From Saccharospirillum sp965652395 (lineage in GTDB: Bacteria > Pseudomonadota > Gammaproteobacteria > Pseudomonadales > Natronospirillaceae): a stretch of 64,000 nucleotides of DNA. The stretch is taken from the NCBI GenBank assembly GCA_965652395.1, contig CBFGUW010000002.1, forward strand, positions 62,001 through 126,000, written 5' to 3'. The notes beneath the pieces were generated by a model. It saw only the letters and a list, made by a program, of their open reading frames with translations, had not been told where the DNA came from and searched no databases. Shown piece after piece: positions 26,552 to 35,709 of the stretch. How positions within the stretch are numbered: the stretch's first letter is position 1; each line of letters starts with the position of its first letter. A program made the position numbers and the translations under genes.

Positions 26552-26574
26552 TCGCTAAAACGGAGACTTAATCT

Positions 26575-28590
26575 ATGGATTTGTCGCTTCTCATGCCTGT
26601 GCTCGTTGGCGCCGGGGTGTTCTTCCTGGTTTTGATGGGCATACTCGCCCTGTTCAAAGCCTTCTACGTTAAAGTTCCCCAGGGTTGGGCCTTGATTGTC
26701 AACGACATGTCGTCGACGCCCAAGGTCTATTTCACCGGCGGCATGGTGTTGCCGGTCATCCACAAAAAAGAATACATGCGGGTCTCGCTCATCTCTATGG
26801 AGATAGACCGCCGCGCGAAAGACGGCCTGATCTGCGCGGACAACATGCGCGCGGACATCAATGTCGCTTTTTACCTCCGTGTCAATGAAACCGCCGAAGA
26901 CGTACTGAAAGTCGCCAAAAGCATCGGCGTTGACCGGGCATCCGATAAAGACGCCGTCAACGAACTGTTCGCCGCCAAGTTCTCCGAAGCACTGAAAACC
27001 GTTGGTAAACAGATTGATTTCGTCAAACTGTTTGAAGACCGTCAGTTCTTCCGCGAGAAGATCATCGAAACCATCGGCAACGATCTGAACGGCTATGTGC
27101 TGGAAGACGTGGCCATCGATTACCTCGAGCAAACTCCTCGAGAGTCGTTGGACCCGAACAATATTCTTGATGCCGAAGGCATTCGCAAGATCACCGAGCT
27201 GACCGCCAAGCAAAACGTCATCACCAATGAGCTCGAACGCAACCGTGAGTTGGCCATCACCAAGAAGAACGTCGAAACCCGCGAGGCGATGCTTGAGCTT
27301 GAACGCCAGGAAGCCGATGCCACGGCGCGTCAGCAGCGTGAAGTCGAGTCCATCAAGGCACGCGAGGAAGCCGAAACGGCACGGGTTCGCGAAGAAGAGC
27401 GCCTGCGCTCGGAAACAGCCCGTATCGAAACCGAGAAGCAGCTGCAAATTCAGGAAGAAAACCGCCTGCGCGAAATCGAAGTGGCTCAACAGAATCGGGC
27501 ACGGGCTGTGGCCATCGAAGAGGAAAAAGTCACGCGTGCACGCGACCTGGAGATTGTCGCCCGCGAGAAAGAAGTGACACTGCAACAGATCGACAAAGAG
27601 AAGTCGGTCGAGATCGAACGCAAGGACATCGCCAACGTTATCCGCGAACGAGTGGCCGTAGAGAAGACCGTCGCCGAGGAAGAGGAGCGCATCAAGCAGG
27701 TGCGTGAAGTCTCCGAAGCGGAACGCCGCAAGCAGGTGCACTTACTGGCGGCCCAAGCCGAGGCGGAAGAAGCCAAGGTGAAGGAAGTGACGGCGGCCGA
27801 AGCATCGGAAATCAAAGCCAAACACCGCGCCCAGGAAATCAACACCATCGCCCAGGCGGAGTTGGAAGCGGCGGCGAAGCAGGCCGAGTCGAAGAAGAAA
27901 CTGGCCGAGGGCATCGAAGCCGAACGCGCGGCTCCAGGGTTGGCCGAGGCGAAGGTGAAGCAAGTGACTGCGGACGCCTTGGAAAAAGAAGGCCTCGCGA
28001 AAGCACGCATCGAAGAGGAATCCGGTCTTGCCCAGGCAAGAGTGCTCGAAGCGCAGGCGGTCGCCAAAGAAAAAGACGGATTGGCGGAAGCGAAAGTACT
28101 GGAAGAGAAACTCCACGCCGAGGCTCAGGGCGAAGAACAAATGGGTCTGGCCCAGGCGAAGGCGGAAAAAGAGAAGGGCTTGGCCGCAGCCGAAGTCACA
28201 CGCGAACGCTTCAAGGCGGAAGCCGATGGCTTGGTGGAGAAATTCAATGCCATGAACGCCATGACCGAAGTGGCGCGCGAACACGAAGAGTTCCGCATGA
28301 AGCTGGAGAAGGACTACGAACAGAACATGGCGTCCATCGAAGCGAACAAAGAGATCGCGGAAGCTCAGGCCCGCATGCTGGCCGAGGCGCTGCGGGAAGC
28401 GAACATCGATATCGTGGGTGGCCAGGGCGACTATTTCAACAATTTCGCCAAATCGCTTGGGCTGGGTAAAGCCGTGGAAGGGTTTTCCGCCAAAAGCCCT
28501 ACCGTGCAGGCGCTGCTGAACAAATTCCTGGGGGGCAACGGTCTGGACGGGGCCATCGCCAAGCCCGAGAAGGACACACTGCCTAACTAA
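26575..28590 (+). CDS. yqiK: Flotillin family protein YqiK
   Basis: A 671-residue flotillin-like scaffold. One N-terminal membrane helix (LLMPVLVGAGVFFLVLMGIL, about 4-30) precedes an SPFH/band-7 domain (about 35-215; VPQGWALIVN, VSLISMEIDRRAKDGLICAD). From about 215 to 600 it is a very long Glu/Ala/Lys-rich coiled coil, longer than in many flotillins, and the C-terminal LREANIDIVGGQGDYFNNFA block is typical of YqiK. Flotillins organise membrane microdomains and oligomerise through the coiled coil. It sits between yqiJ and the AAA+ gene with gaps of about 20 bases. Confidence 0.92.
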   Translation: MDLSLLMPVLVGAGVFFLVLMGILALFKAFYVKVPQGWALIVNDMSSTPKVYFTGGMVLPVIHKKEYMRVSLISMEIDRRAKDGLICADNMRADINVAFYLRVNETAEDVLKVAKSIGVDRASDKDAVNELFAAKFSEALKTVGKQIDFVKLFEDRQFFREKIIETIGNDLNGYVLEDVAIDYLEQTPRESLDPNNILDAEGIRKITELTAKQNVITNELERNRELAITKKNVETREAMLELERQEADATARQQREVESIKAREEAETARVREEERLRSETARIETEKQLQIQEENRLREIEVAQQNRARAVAIEEEKVTRARDLEIVAREKEVTLQQIDKEKSVEIERKDIANVIRERVAVEKTVAEEEERIKQVREVSEAERRKQVHLLAAQAEAEEAKVKEVTAAEASEIKAKHRAQEINTIAQAELEAAAKQAESKKKLAEGIEAERAAPGLAEAKVKQVTADALEKEGLAKARIEEESGLAQARVLEAQAVAKEKDGLAEAKVLEEKLHAEAQGEEQMGLAQAKAEKEKGLAAAEVTRERFKAEADGLVEKFNAMNAMTEVAREHEEFRMKLEKDYEQNMASIEANKEIAEAQARMLAEALREANIDIVGGQGDYFNNFAKSLGLGKAVEGFSAKSPTVQALLNKFLGGNGLDGAIAKPEKDTLPN

Positions 28591-28608
28591 TCTCCGGAGA
28601 CAGGGACC

Positions 28609-31600
28609 ATGACCACTGACCATCAGGATGTCAGCCAGCAGGAACAGGATAGCGCTATCGACAAGGCCGTCTCCGAAGGTGGCGCTTACGATGTTATTCG
28701 CAAGCGGCTGCTGGACCAGGGCCGTCAACTGGCCACCGAGGTCGAGCATCTCAATAATGCACGACTGGAGGAGTTTGGAAACACCGGTCAGGAAGTGATC
28801 GGTCGCATGAGAGTGCGCACCGAGAACAACTGCGTTGCCCGCGACATTGTGAGAGTCGGTGAAAACCTGCTGTTCGGCTACAACGTTTACATCGGGCTGA
28901 AGCAGACCACCCGGATCGAAGACGTGTTCGCCCTGTTTCGACTGGTCGACCAGGGCGGCCAGTTCGAAATGGAAGCCGTTTCTCTGAAGCCCTCCTTCCT
29001 AAGCGATCCGGGTTTTATTAAAGACTTCGAAGAACTCTATACCTATTACAAACAAACCAAGCTGATTCAGTTGCTGGTGATCAACGGCAAGCTCCTGGCG
29101 GCGTTCCAGATTGGCGAGCGCGCCTCCGACATTCGTGTTTTCCGTTGGTCGGTGTCAGCGGATGGTCAGGAGGTCCGCTATATCGATAACAGAGGCGAGC
29201 GGGATATCGCATTGCCTCCGGCTCATGATTTCGAGTGGACCGCCACCACCCGAGACGACATCGTTCATGGCAGCCAGCCTCACGTAAATATTCTGGATAC
29301 CTTGTTCGTCGAAACCCTTCAGGGTGAGCTGACCATCAAGGTTGAAAACAACACGGAAGACGGGCTTGGTCTGTATCGGGAACCGGTGGAAGAAGCCAAC
29401 CAATCGCTGACCGACGCCGAGTTCCACTACGCGCGTCTGGGCGAATTGATCTTACTGAAAGTACTGCCCTACCGGGAGGACGCACCCCGCCACTTTGTAT
29501 TCAACAGCCTGACACAAAGCGTTCACCGTATCGACGCACTGGGAGAAGCTTGCCAGCAATTGCCGGAAGACCACGGCATTATATTCCCGGGCGGTTATTA
29601 CCTGACGAACGGTGAAATGAAACAGTTTGAAAGTAACAGCCAAGGGCTTAAATTTCGCCGGGTCATCAAGTCTCCCAATGGAGAGGATGTACTCTACGTT
29701 TTTTATGAACCCGAAGAAGGCCGGGTAGAACTGTTTCCCTACAATCTGATCAACAAGGCGCTGAGCAACCCGATCGTCGGTCATGGTTATGCCCTGGGTG
29801 AGGACGGCAAACTGGTAATCTTCACGGCCGAAGGGGAACCCACCCGGGTCCACCCCATGCAGGTGTGGCAGACGCCGTTCTTTACGGAGGAGTTCGCCAG
29901 TGCTCAGCCGCCCAGTCAAAGTTTTTATGGCCGCATCGGCAACCCGGAGCTGGTGCGAGGTATTTCGGAAATCTATTCCATCGTCCGAACGATCAATCAA
30001 CAATCGGCCTCCAGCCGCCTCTACAGTGACCTGGCGCAACATTGCCGCAAGGTGTTCGATGCCTATCACTGGCTCGACACCCAAGAGTTACAGGCCGCCG
30101 CTACACTCATCAAAGAAATCGCCAACACGGCCGAGCTGGTACTGGACGAGTTTGAAAAAGTCCAAACCATTCGGGAGCAGGCGGAAACCGCCCTTCGCGA
30201 CGCCAGAGCCGACCAGGCCAAATTGATTGGCCAACTGCACATCGATAGCTGGCAAAGGCCGGATCAATACGTCGATGCACTGGCTCAGCTCAGGCGTCAA
30301 CGCGGCCGCCTGCTGACCATCCGCGAACTTCGCTACATGGATGTCGCCGAGGTCGATGCCCTTGAAAACGAACTGGTCACAGCCGATGATCGGGTCGCTT
30401 CCGCAACGGCCACCTTTCTGGCCGGTGAAGAAGCGCTGTCACCCTACCTCACCCGACTGAATGAAATACAGGAAGCCATCGAAGCTGCCGACACTATTGC
30501 CGAACTGAAACCGGAACTCGCCACACTGGACCAGCTTTCTGAAGGACTCGACCTGCTTTCCGAGCTCGCCGCCGGGCTAAAGGTTGAGGATGCCACCCAA
30601 CATACCCGCATCATCGATTCCATAGGAGAGGTTTACGCCCTGGTAAACCAACGAAAGGCTCAGGCACGCAATAAACAACAGAATCTGGGTGGCGCCGAAG
30701 CACGCGCTCAGTTTGCCGCTCAATTCAAGTTATTCAGCCAGTCCATCACCAACGCACTCAGCCTGGCACGCACACCCGAACAAAGTGATGAACAGCTATC
30801 CCGACTGCTGGTGCAATTGGAGGAACTGGAAGGGCAGTTTTCGGAGCACGATGAATTTCTGGGCGATATCCTGACCAAACGTGACGAAATTCATGAGTCC
30901 TTCGAGGCCCACCGCCAGCGGTTAATGGATGAACGTCATGCCCGGGCACAATCGCTATTCGATGCCGCCAGCCGCATTCTGGACAACTTGCAGCGCCGCG
31001 CTAACAAATTCGACAAGGCCGAAGAACTGAACAGCTACTTCGCGGCCGACGCCATGGTGCTCAAGCTCACCGACCTGGCCAGGAATTTGAGAGTGCTGGA
31101 CGATGTCGTCAAAGCCGACGATATCGACGCGCGTCTTAAGTCTATTAAAGAGCAGGCGATACGTGGTCTGCGTGACAAGACGGACATTTTCGAAGAAGGT
31201 GGCAAGGTCATTAAACTCGGCCCCCGCCACAAGTTCAGTGTCAATACACAAGAACCAGACCTGACCTTGCTGCCACGCGAAGACGATTTGTACCTGCATT
31301 TAACCGGCACCGATTATTACGAAGCGCTGAATCACTCTGAGTTGAACGCCTGCCGACCCTTCTGGCATCAGACTCTTGAGTCCGAAAACGAACAGGTCTA
31401 TCGCGCCGAATACCTGGCGTCCCGCATCATGGAAGCGGCCGATCGAAACCTGGAAGGGCTCGATATCGAACAGCTGGAGTATGCCGCCAGTGACTCCAAG
31501 GCACTGCTTGAACTGGTTCGACGTTACAGCGCTCCACGCTACAAGGAAGGTTATGAAAAGGGCATCCACGACGCCGATGCGGCCGCCATTCTCGCACGAT

Positions 31601-33864
31601 TAATGCCCGTCAGGGCTCAAGCCGGTTTACTTCGCGTCGCACCCAAAGCCCGGTCTCTCGCCATGCTGTTCTGGGCCGCCGGTCAGAAAGAGCAACCCCA
31701 ACGGGATTGGCCACAACGCGCCCGCGCCGCCACCCACATGGCCAGACTGTTTGCTTCGCGCGGCGCCCACGATTTACTGGTGGCCGAGGCATCCAGACTC
31801 CTTACTCAATTCGTCGAGGCGCACCAACTCCCGATGACGGAGCTTGAGTGTCAACGGGCGGCGGACTATCTGATTTCAGAGTTATCGGAGGAAAGACCCT
31901 CCTTTGGCATCAGTAAATACGCTCAGAGGCTGGCGGATGAACTGCGACAAAGGATGGATCAAAACAGCTGGCGCGATTACCAAAACGCTCTAGCCCAATT
32001 GAAAGGCCAGCCGGGTCCGCGCTGGGCGCTGACCGAAGCCTGGTTATTGGCCCTGGTGCGCACCGAAGAACTTGCCGGGCTCAGAGCCTACATACCCGAG
32101 GCGGTTGCACTCGTTAACACCGAGGAACGAATCGACCTGCGCCCGTCGGAAGTCGATCTGTCTTTCGAGGTGACGGGTCTGCTCGGCCAACACAGTCGAA
32201 TCAAAAACCAATGCCTGTCGCTCCGGCTTGATGACTTCATCGAACGCCTGGATCACTATCGGGAAGTCACACTGCCCGGCTACAGGGCCTATCTTGATTT
32301 ACGTGGCAAGGTGCTGCATGAAGCAAGAGAGTCCATGCGGTTGGATGAATTCAAGCCTCGGCCTCTCAGTTCTTTCGTCCGCAACAAGCTGATCAACGAA
32401 GCTTACCTGCCCATTATCGGTGACAATCTCGCCAAACAAATGGGCACCGTGGGAGACACCAAACGCACGGACCTGATGGGCCTGCTTATGATGATCTCAC
32501 CGCCCGGTTACGGTAAAACCACCCTGATGGAATACGTCGCCAACCGGCTCGGGTTGATTTTCATGAAGATCAATTGCCCCTCGCTTGGTCACGATGTTCT
32601 CTCACTCGATCCGGAACAAGCACCGAATGCCACCGCACGTCAGGAGCTGAACAAACTCAACCTGGCGTTGGAAATGGGTAACAACGTCATGTTGTATCTT
32701 GACGATATTCAACATACTCATCCAGAGTTCCTGCAAAAATTCATCTCCCTGTGCGACGGCACCCGACGCATCGAAGGCGTGTGGAAAGGCCGAACGCGGA
32801 CCTACGACATGCGCGGCAAGAAATTCTGCGTGGTCATGGCCGGAAACCCCTACACCGAATCCGGCGAGGCGTTCAAAGTGCCCGACATGCTGGCCAACCG
32901 GGCGGACATTTACAACTTGGGTGATATTCTGGGCGGCATGGAAGAGCAGTTCGCACTGTCGTTTATCGAAAACTGCCTTACCTCGAACCCGGTACTGGCG
33001 CCACTCGCCACGCGCGAAATGTCGGATTTTTACAGGCTTGCCGAACTGGCCGCCGGTAATAATGTGAGCACCAACGACCTGTCGCACGACTATTCCGCCG
33101 CTGAAGTTGCGGAAATCACCGGCGTATTGAAAAAACTCTTCGTCATTCAGAATGTCGTGCTTAAAGTAAACCAGCAATACATTCACAGCGCCGCCCAGGC
33201 GGACAAATACCGAACCGAACCGGGCTTCCGTTTGCAGGGTTCCTACCGGAACATGAACAAGATGGCCGAAAAGGTCTCGGGCATTATGAACGACGCCGAG
33301 CTCAACCGCTTAATTGACGACCACTACCTCGGCGAAGCCCAGCTGCTGACCTCCGGTGCCGAAGAAAACCTGCTTAAACTGCGTGAAATCAGGGGCATTC
33401 TCACGGAACAGGAGACCCAGCGTTGGCAGCAAATAAAAGCCGACTTTCTGCGCAACAAAGCCATGGGTGGTGAAGACGCCGACACCGGCAGCCGGGTCGT
33501 CGCCCAGTTGGCCGACATCGCCGCGGCATTGCAACAACCGGAAACAAAGGGAGAGCCCAATTGGCAAGCCCCGTTGGCGGCTCTTGACCAGGGGTTGAAA
33601 CAAATAGCCTCGGCGCTCACCAAGGCCCAATATCAGGTGGAAGTCATCAACCAGCCGGTGCCAGGAATGGACAAAGTCCTGAATACGCTGGCCGATACCG
33701 TGGAGAATTCCCTGATGCCGTTGGTTCACGCCATGGAGGGAAAACTCGGTATCGATCTGCGTACACACGACCGTCTGGTCTCCATCAGTCAGGAAATAAA
33801 AGAGCTTAAGCAGGAAGTGATCCGCACCACATCGGTTAAACATCGGCCGGTGGCGGATAGCTGA
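28609..33864 (+). CDS. Giant AAA+ ATPase (1751 residues) of the PspA-flotillin operon
   Basis: The largest protein of the window. Residues 1-470 look beta-rich and repeat-like, about 480-900 are helical and coiled coil, and the AAA+ module is near the C-terminus: Walker A PPGYGKTT at 1298-1305, Walker B VMLYLDDIQ at about 1360-1368, then a sensor region VVMAGNPYTESGEAF. A final helical tail follows. Relatives are, as I recall, often labelled 'DNA repair ATPase', but nothing in the sequence or neighbourhood points to DNA repair. AAA+ ATPases working with ESCRT-III-like polymers in eukaryotes (Vps4) suggest a disassembly or remodelling motor for the PspA-like protein; this is inference. Confidence 0.85.
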   Translation: MTTDHQDVSQQEQDSAIDKAVSEGGAYDVIRKRLLDQGRQLATEVEHLNNARLEEFGNTGQEVIGRMRVRTENNCVARDIVRVGENLLFGYNVYIGLKQTTRIEDVFALFRLVDQGGQFEMEAVSLKPSFLSDPGFIKDFEELYTYYKQTKLIQLLVINGKLLAAFQIGERASDIRVFRWSVSADGQEVRYIDNRGERDIALPPAHDFEWTATTRDDIVHGSQPHVNILDTLFVETLQGELTIKVENNTEDGLGLYREPVEEANQSLTDAEFHYARLGELILLKVLPYREDAPRHFVFNSLTQSVHRIDALGEACQQLPEDHGIIFPGGYYLTNGEMKQFESNSQGLKFRRVIKSPNGEDVLYVFYEPEEGRVELFPYNLINKALSNPIVGHGYALGEDGKLVIFTAEGEPTRVHPMQVWQTPFFTEEFASAQPPSQSFYGRIGNPELVRGISEIYSIVRTINQQSASSRLYSDLAQHCRKVFDAYHWLDTQELQAAATLIKEIANTAELVLDEFEKVQTIREQAETALRDARADQAKLIGQLHIDSWQRPDQYVDALAQLRRQRGRLLTIRELRYMDVAEVDALENELVTADDRVASATATFLAGEEALSPYLTRLNEIQEAIEAADTIAELKPELATLDQLSEGLDLLSELAAGLKVEDATQHTRIIDSIGEVYALVNQRKAQARNKQQNLGGAEARAQFAAQFKLFSQSITNALSLARTPEQSDEQLSRLLVQLEELEGQFSEHDEFLGDILTKRDEIHESFEAHRQRLMDERHARAQSLFDAASRILDNLQRRANKFDKAEELNSYFAADAMVLKLTDLARNLRVLDDVVKADDIDARLKSIKEQAIRGLRDKTDIFEEGGKVIKLGPRHKFSVNTQEPDLTLLPREDDLYLHLTGTDYYEALNHSELNACRPFWHQTLESENEQVYRAEYLASRIMEAADRNLEGLDIEQLEYAASDSKALLELVRRYSAPRYKEGYEKGIHDADAAAILARLMPVRAQAGLLRVAPKARSLAMLFWAAGQKEQPQRDWPQRARAATHMARLFASRGAHDLLVAEASRLLTQFVEAHQLPMTELECQRAADYLISELSEERPSFGISKYAQRLADELRQRMDQNSWRDYQNALAQLKGQPGPRWALTEAWLLALVRTEELAGLRAYIPEAVALVNTEERIDLRPSEVDLSFEVTGLLGQHSRIKNQCLSLRLDDFIERLDHYREVTLPGYRAYLDLRGKVLHEARESMRLDEFKPRPLSSFVRNKLINEAYLPIIGDNLAKQMGTVGDTKRTDLMGLLMMISPPGYGKTTLMEYVANRLGLIFMKINCPSLGHDVLSLDPEQAPNATARQELNKLNLALEMGNNVMLYLDDIQHTHPEFLQKFISLCDGTRRIEGVWKGRTRTYDMRGKKFCVVMAGNPYTESGEAFKVPDMLANRADIYNLGDILGGMEEQFALSFIENCLTSNPVLAPLATREMSDFYRLAELAAGNNVSTNDLSHDYSAAEVAEITGVLKKLFVIQNVVLKVNQQYIHSAAQADKYRTEPGFRLQGSYRNMNKMAEKVSGIMNDAELNRLIDDHYLGEAQLLTSGAEENLLKLREIRGILTEQETQRWQQIKADFLRNKAMGGEDADTGSRVVAQLADIAAALQQPETKGEPNWQAPLAALDQGLKQIASALTKAQYQVEVINQPVPGMDKVLNTLADTVENSLMPLVHAMEGKLGIDLRTHDRLVSISQEIKELKQEVIRTTSVKHRPVADS

Positions 33865-34406
33865 TGGCGAGATTACGCTCCGCTTTTATCGCCGTCGCGC
33901 TCATTTGGGTGGTTTTCTTGGCCAATGCATTCCTGCCAACAATTGAACTGCGCACTTTCGGCGTACTGCCCCGCGACCCAGACCGCCTCTGGGCGGTTCT
34001 GACCAGCCCCTTCCTGCACGGTAACTGGCAACATCTGATCGGCAACAGCATTCCGCTGTTCATTTTCAGCTGGCTGGTGCTGCGCCGGGGGCAGCGACGC
34101 TATCTCACGGCCAGTGCCTTCATCATCATTGTGGGGGGGTTGATCCTCTGGCTGATCGGTCGCCCGGCACTTCATATTGGGGCCAGTGGCTGGGTATTCG
34201 GGCTCTGGGGGCTGATCATCGCCGATGGCTGGTATGAGCGCAGCCTGGCAGCGGTGCTGACCAGCCTGGCGGTGATCCTGCTGTACGGCGGAATGCTCTG
34301 GGGGCTGCTGCCCCAGGCCACAGTGAGCTTCGAAGCCCACCTGGGAGGCTTGGTGGCCGGTGTGATGTATTCGGCACTGAGTCATACCCGGAAACAGAAA
34401 AGATGA
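33864..34406 (+). CDS. Rhomboid-family intramembrane serine protease
   Basis: A 180-residue polytopic protein with six predicted helices and all rhomboid hallmarks: H57 and N61 in HGNWQHLIGN, nucleophile Ser108 in GASG, and catalytic His159 in AHLGG. It is shorter than E. coli GlpG (276) and lacks a cytoplasmic N-terminal domain. Its ATG shares one base with the TGA of the AAA+ gene (TGATG), which implies translational coupling and strongly suggests a role in the same system, perhaps cleaving or surveying membrane proteins. Substrate unknown. Confidence 0.9.
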   Translation: MARLRSAFIAVALIWVVFLANAFLPTIELRTFGVLPRDPDRLWAVLTSPFLHGNWQHLIGNSIPLFIFSWLVLRRGQRRYLTASAFIIIVGGLILWLIGRPALHIGASGWVFGLWGLIIADGWYERSLAAVLTSLAVILLYGGMLWGLLPQATVSFEAHLGGLVAGVMYSALSHTRKQKR

Positions 34407-34485
34407 AAGCAATGACATCCCTCAATGACGTTGCTTCCTTCGGGCTGTTATCATAGCCGCCATTCCCAATTACCCGAGTGTGCTC

Positions 34486-35709
34486 ATGGAGCCCTTTGAC
34501 ATTGCCATTGTCGGCGGCGGCATGGTGGGTCTGACCCTGGCATCCGCACTTCGCCCCGCACTGGACGCCGGTGCCCGGCTGGTTTTGGTCGACCCCGCGC
34601 CTCAGCCGACCGATTCCGTCCCACAATCGCCCAGTTTCGATGACCGGGCCACCGCCCTTTCCTCCCTCACCTGTACCGCGCTGGACCGCCTCGGCCTGTG
34701 GTCCCGCCTGGAACCACACGCCAGCGCCATCAACTGGATTGAAGTGAGCGATCGCGGTCATGCCGGTTACCAGGTGATGGACGCCAAGGAATTTCCGGGC
34801 CATCCCTTTGGCTCTGTCGTGGCCAACCGGAACCTGGGTGTGGTGCTCTGGCAGGGTTGTCAGGATCTGCCTTCGGTGGAGTGGCGTTTCGATACCAGTG
34901 TCGAACGCCTTGAACCCGACAATGAATACCAACAACTCCAGCTAAGCTCCGGCGAAACCCTTCGCGCCCGTCAGGTGTTTCTCTGCGATGGCGGTCGTTC
35001 GCCGCTGGCTCGCCGCCTGGGCATTCAATATCGCCAGCAGGATTATCAGGCCAGCGCGCGCGTGGCCTCCGTTCGCACCGAGGAACACCACGGCGGCCGG
35101 GCGTTCGAACGCTTCACTGAGGACGGCCCGATTGCACTGCTGCCCTTCGGCGAGTATTCAGCTCTGGTCTGGACTGTTCCGGATCGCCTGCTTTCCCGCA
35201 TACGGGCTATGAGCAAGACTGAACAGCTTGGCTGGCTCAACGAGCGTTTTGGCCAACGTCTGGGGCGCATCACTGACATCAGCGACCCCTCAAGCTACCC
35301 CCTTATTCTGCGCCAATGCCGGGAACCGGTTCGCCACCGGTTGATGGTGCTGGGAAACTCCGCAGCCACGCTCCACCCGGTCGCGGGGCAAGGCTTCAAT
35401 CTCGCCATGCGTTCCGTGCTGAGAACCGCCGAGCGTATTAACGCCACCCTGCTCAATGCCCGGGACCCTGGTGATTATCGGGGCCTGCGCGACCTCGCCG
35501 CAGAGATTGATCGCGACCAACGGCTGACCGCCACCCTGTCGGATGGCCTGGTGCGTACCTTTGCCAATCCACAGCCCTGGTTCCAACTGGGGCGCAACCT
35601 CGGTCTGAACATGCTCGACCGTCACCCTTTACTCAGCAAAGCCTTCACCCTGACCAGCATGGGGGTACTGCAAGGAGCCCCACTACCCAAAGGAGATGCC
35701 GTTCTATGA
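34486..35709 (+). CDS. ubiH: 2-octaprenyl-6-methoxyphenol hydroxylase
   Basis: FAD-dependent aromatic hydroxylase of ubiquinone synthesis, 407 residues. The dinucleotide motif IAIVGGGMVGLTLA opens the protein; DDRATALS and LGNSAATLHPVAGQGFNLAMR are UbiH-type FAD motifs. ATG 34486 is chosen over GTG 34480 because it gives the normal N-terminus. It overlaps the next gene by four bases (ATGA), as ubiH-ubiI pairs do in related bacteria. The 80-base gap after the rhomboid gene probably carries its own promoter. Confidence 0.92.
   Translation: MEPFDIAIVGGGMVGLTLASALRPALDAGARLVLVDPAPQPTDSVPQSPSFDDRATALSSLTCTALDRLGLWSRLEPHASAINWIEVSDRGHAGYQVMDAKEFPGHPFGSVVANRNLGVVLWQGCQDLPSVEWRFDTSVERLEPDNEYQQLQLSSGETLRARQVFLCDGGRSPLARRLGIQYRQQDYQASARVASVRTEEHHGGRAFERFTEDGPIALLPFGEYSALVWTVPDRLLSRIRAMSKTEQLGWLNERFGQRLGRITDISDPSSYPLILRQCREPVRHRLMVLGNSAATLHPVAGQGFNLAMRSVLRTAERINATLLNARDPGDYRGLRDLAAEIDRDQRLTATLSDGLVRTFANPQPWFQLGRNLGLNMLDRHPLLSKAFTLTSMGVLQGAPLPKGDAVL

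Noticed and set aside
26548..27741. A 397-codon open frame opposite the flotillin gene, and further long ones opposite 27742-28749
   Set aside because: Phe/Leu-rich mirror of the Glu/Lys-rich coiled coil; no independent evidence.
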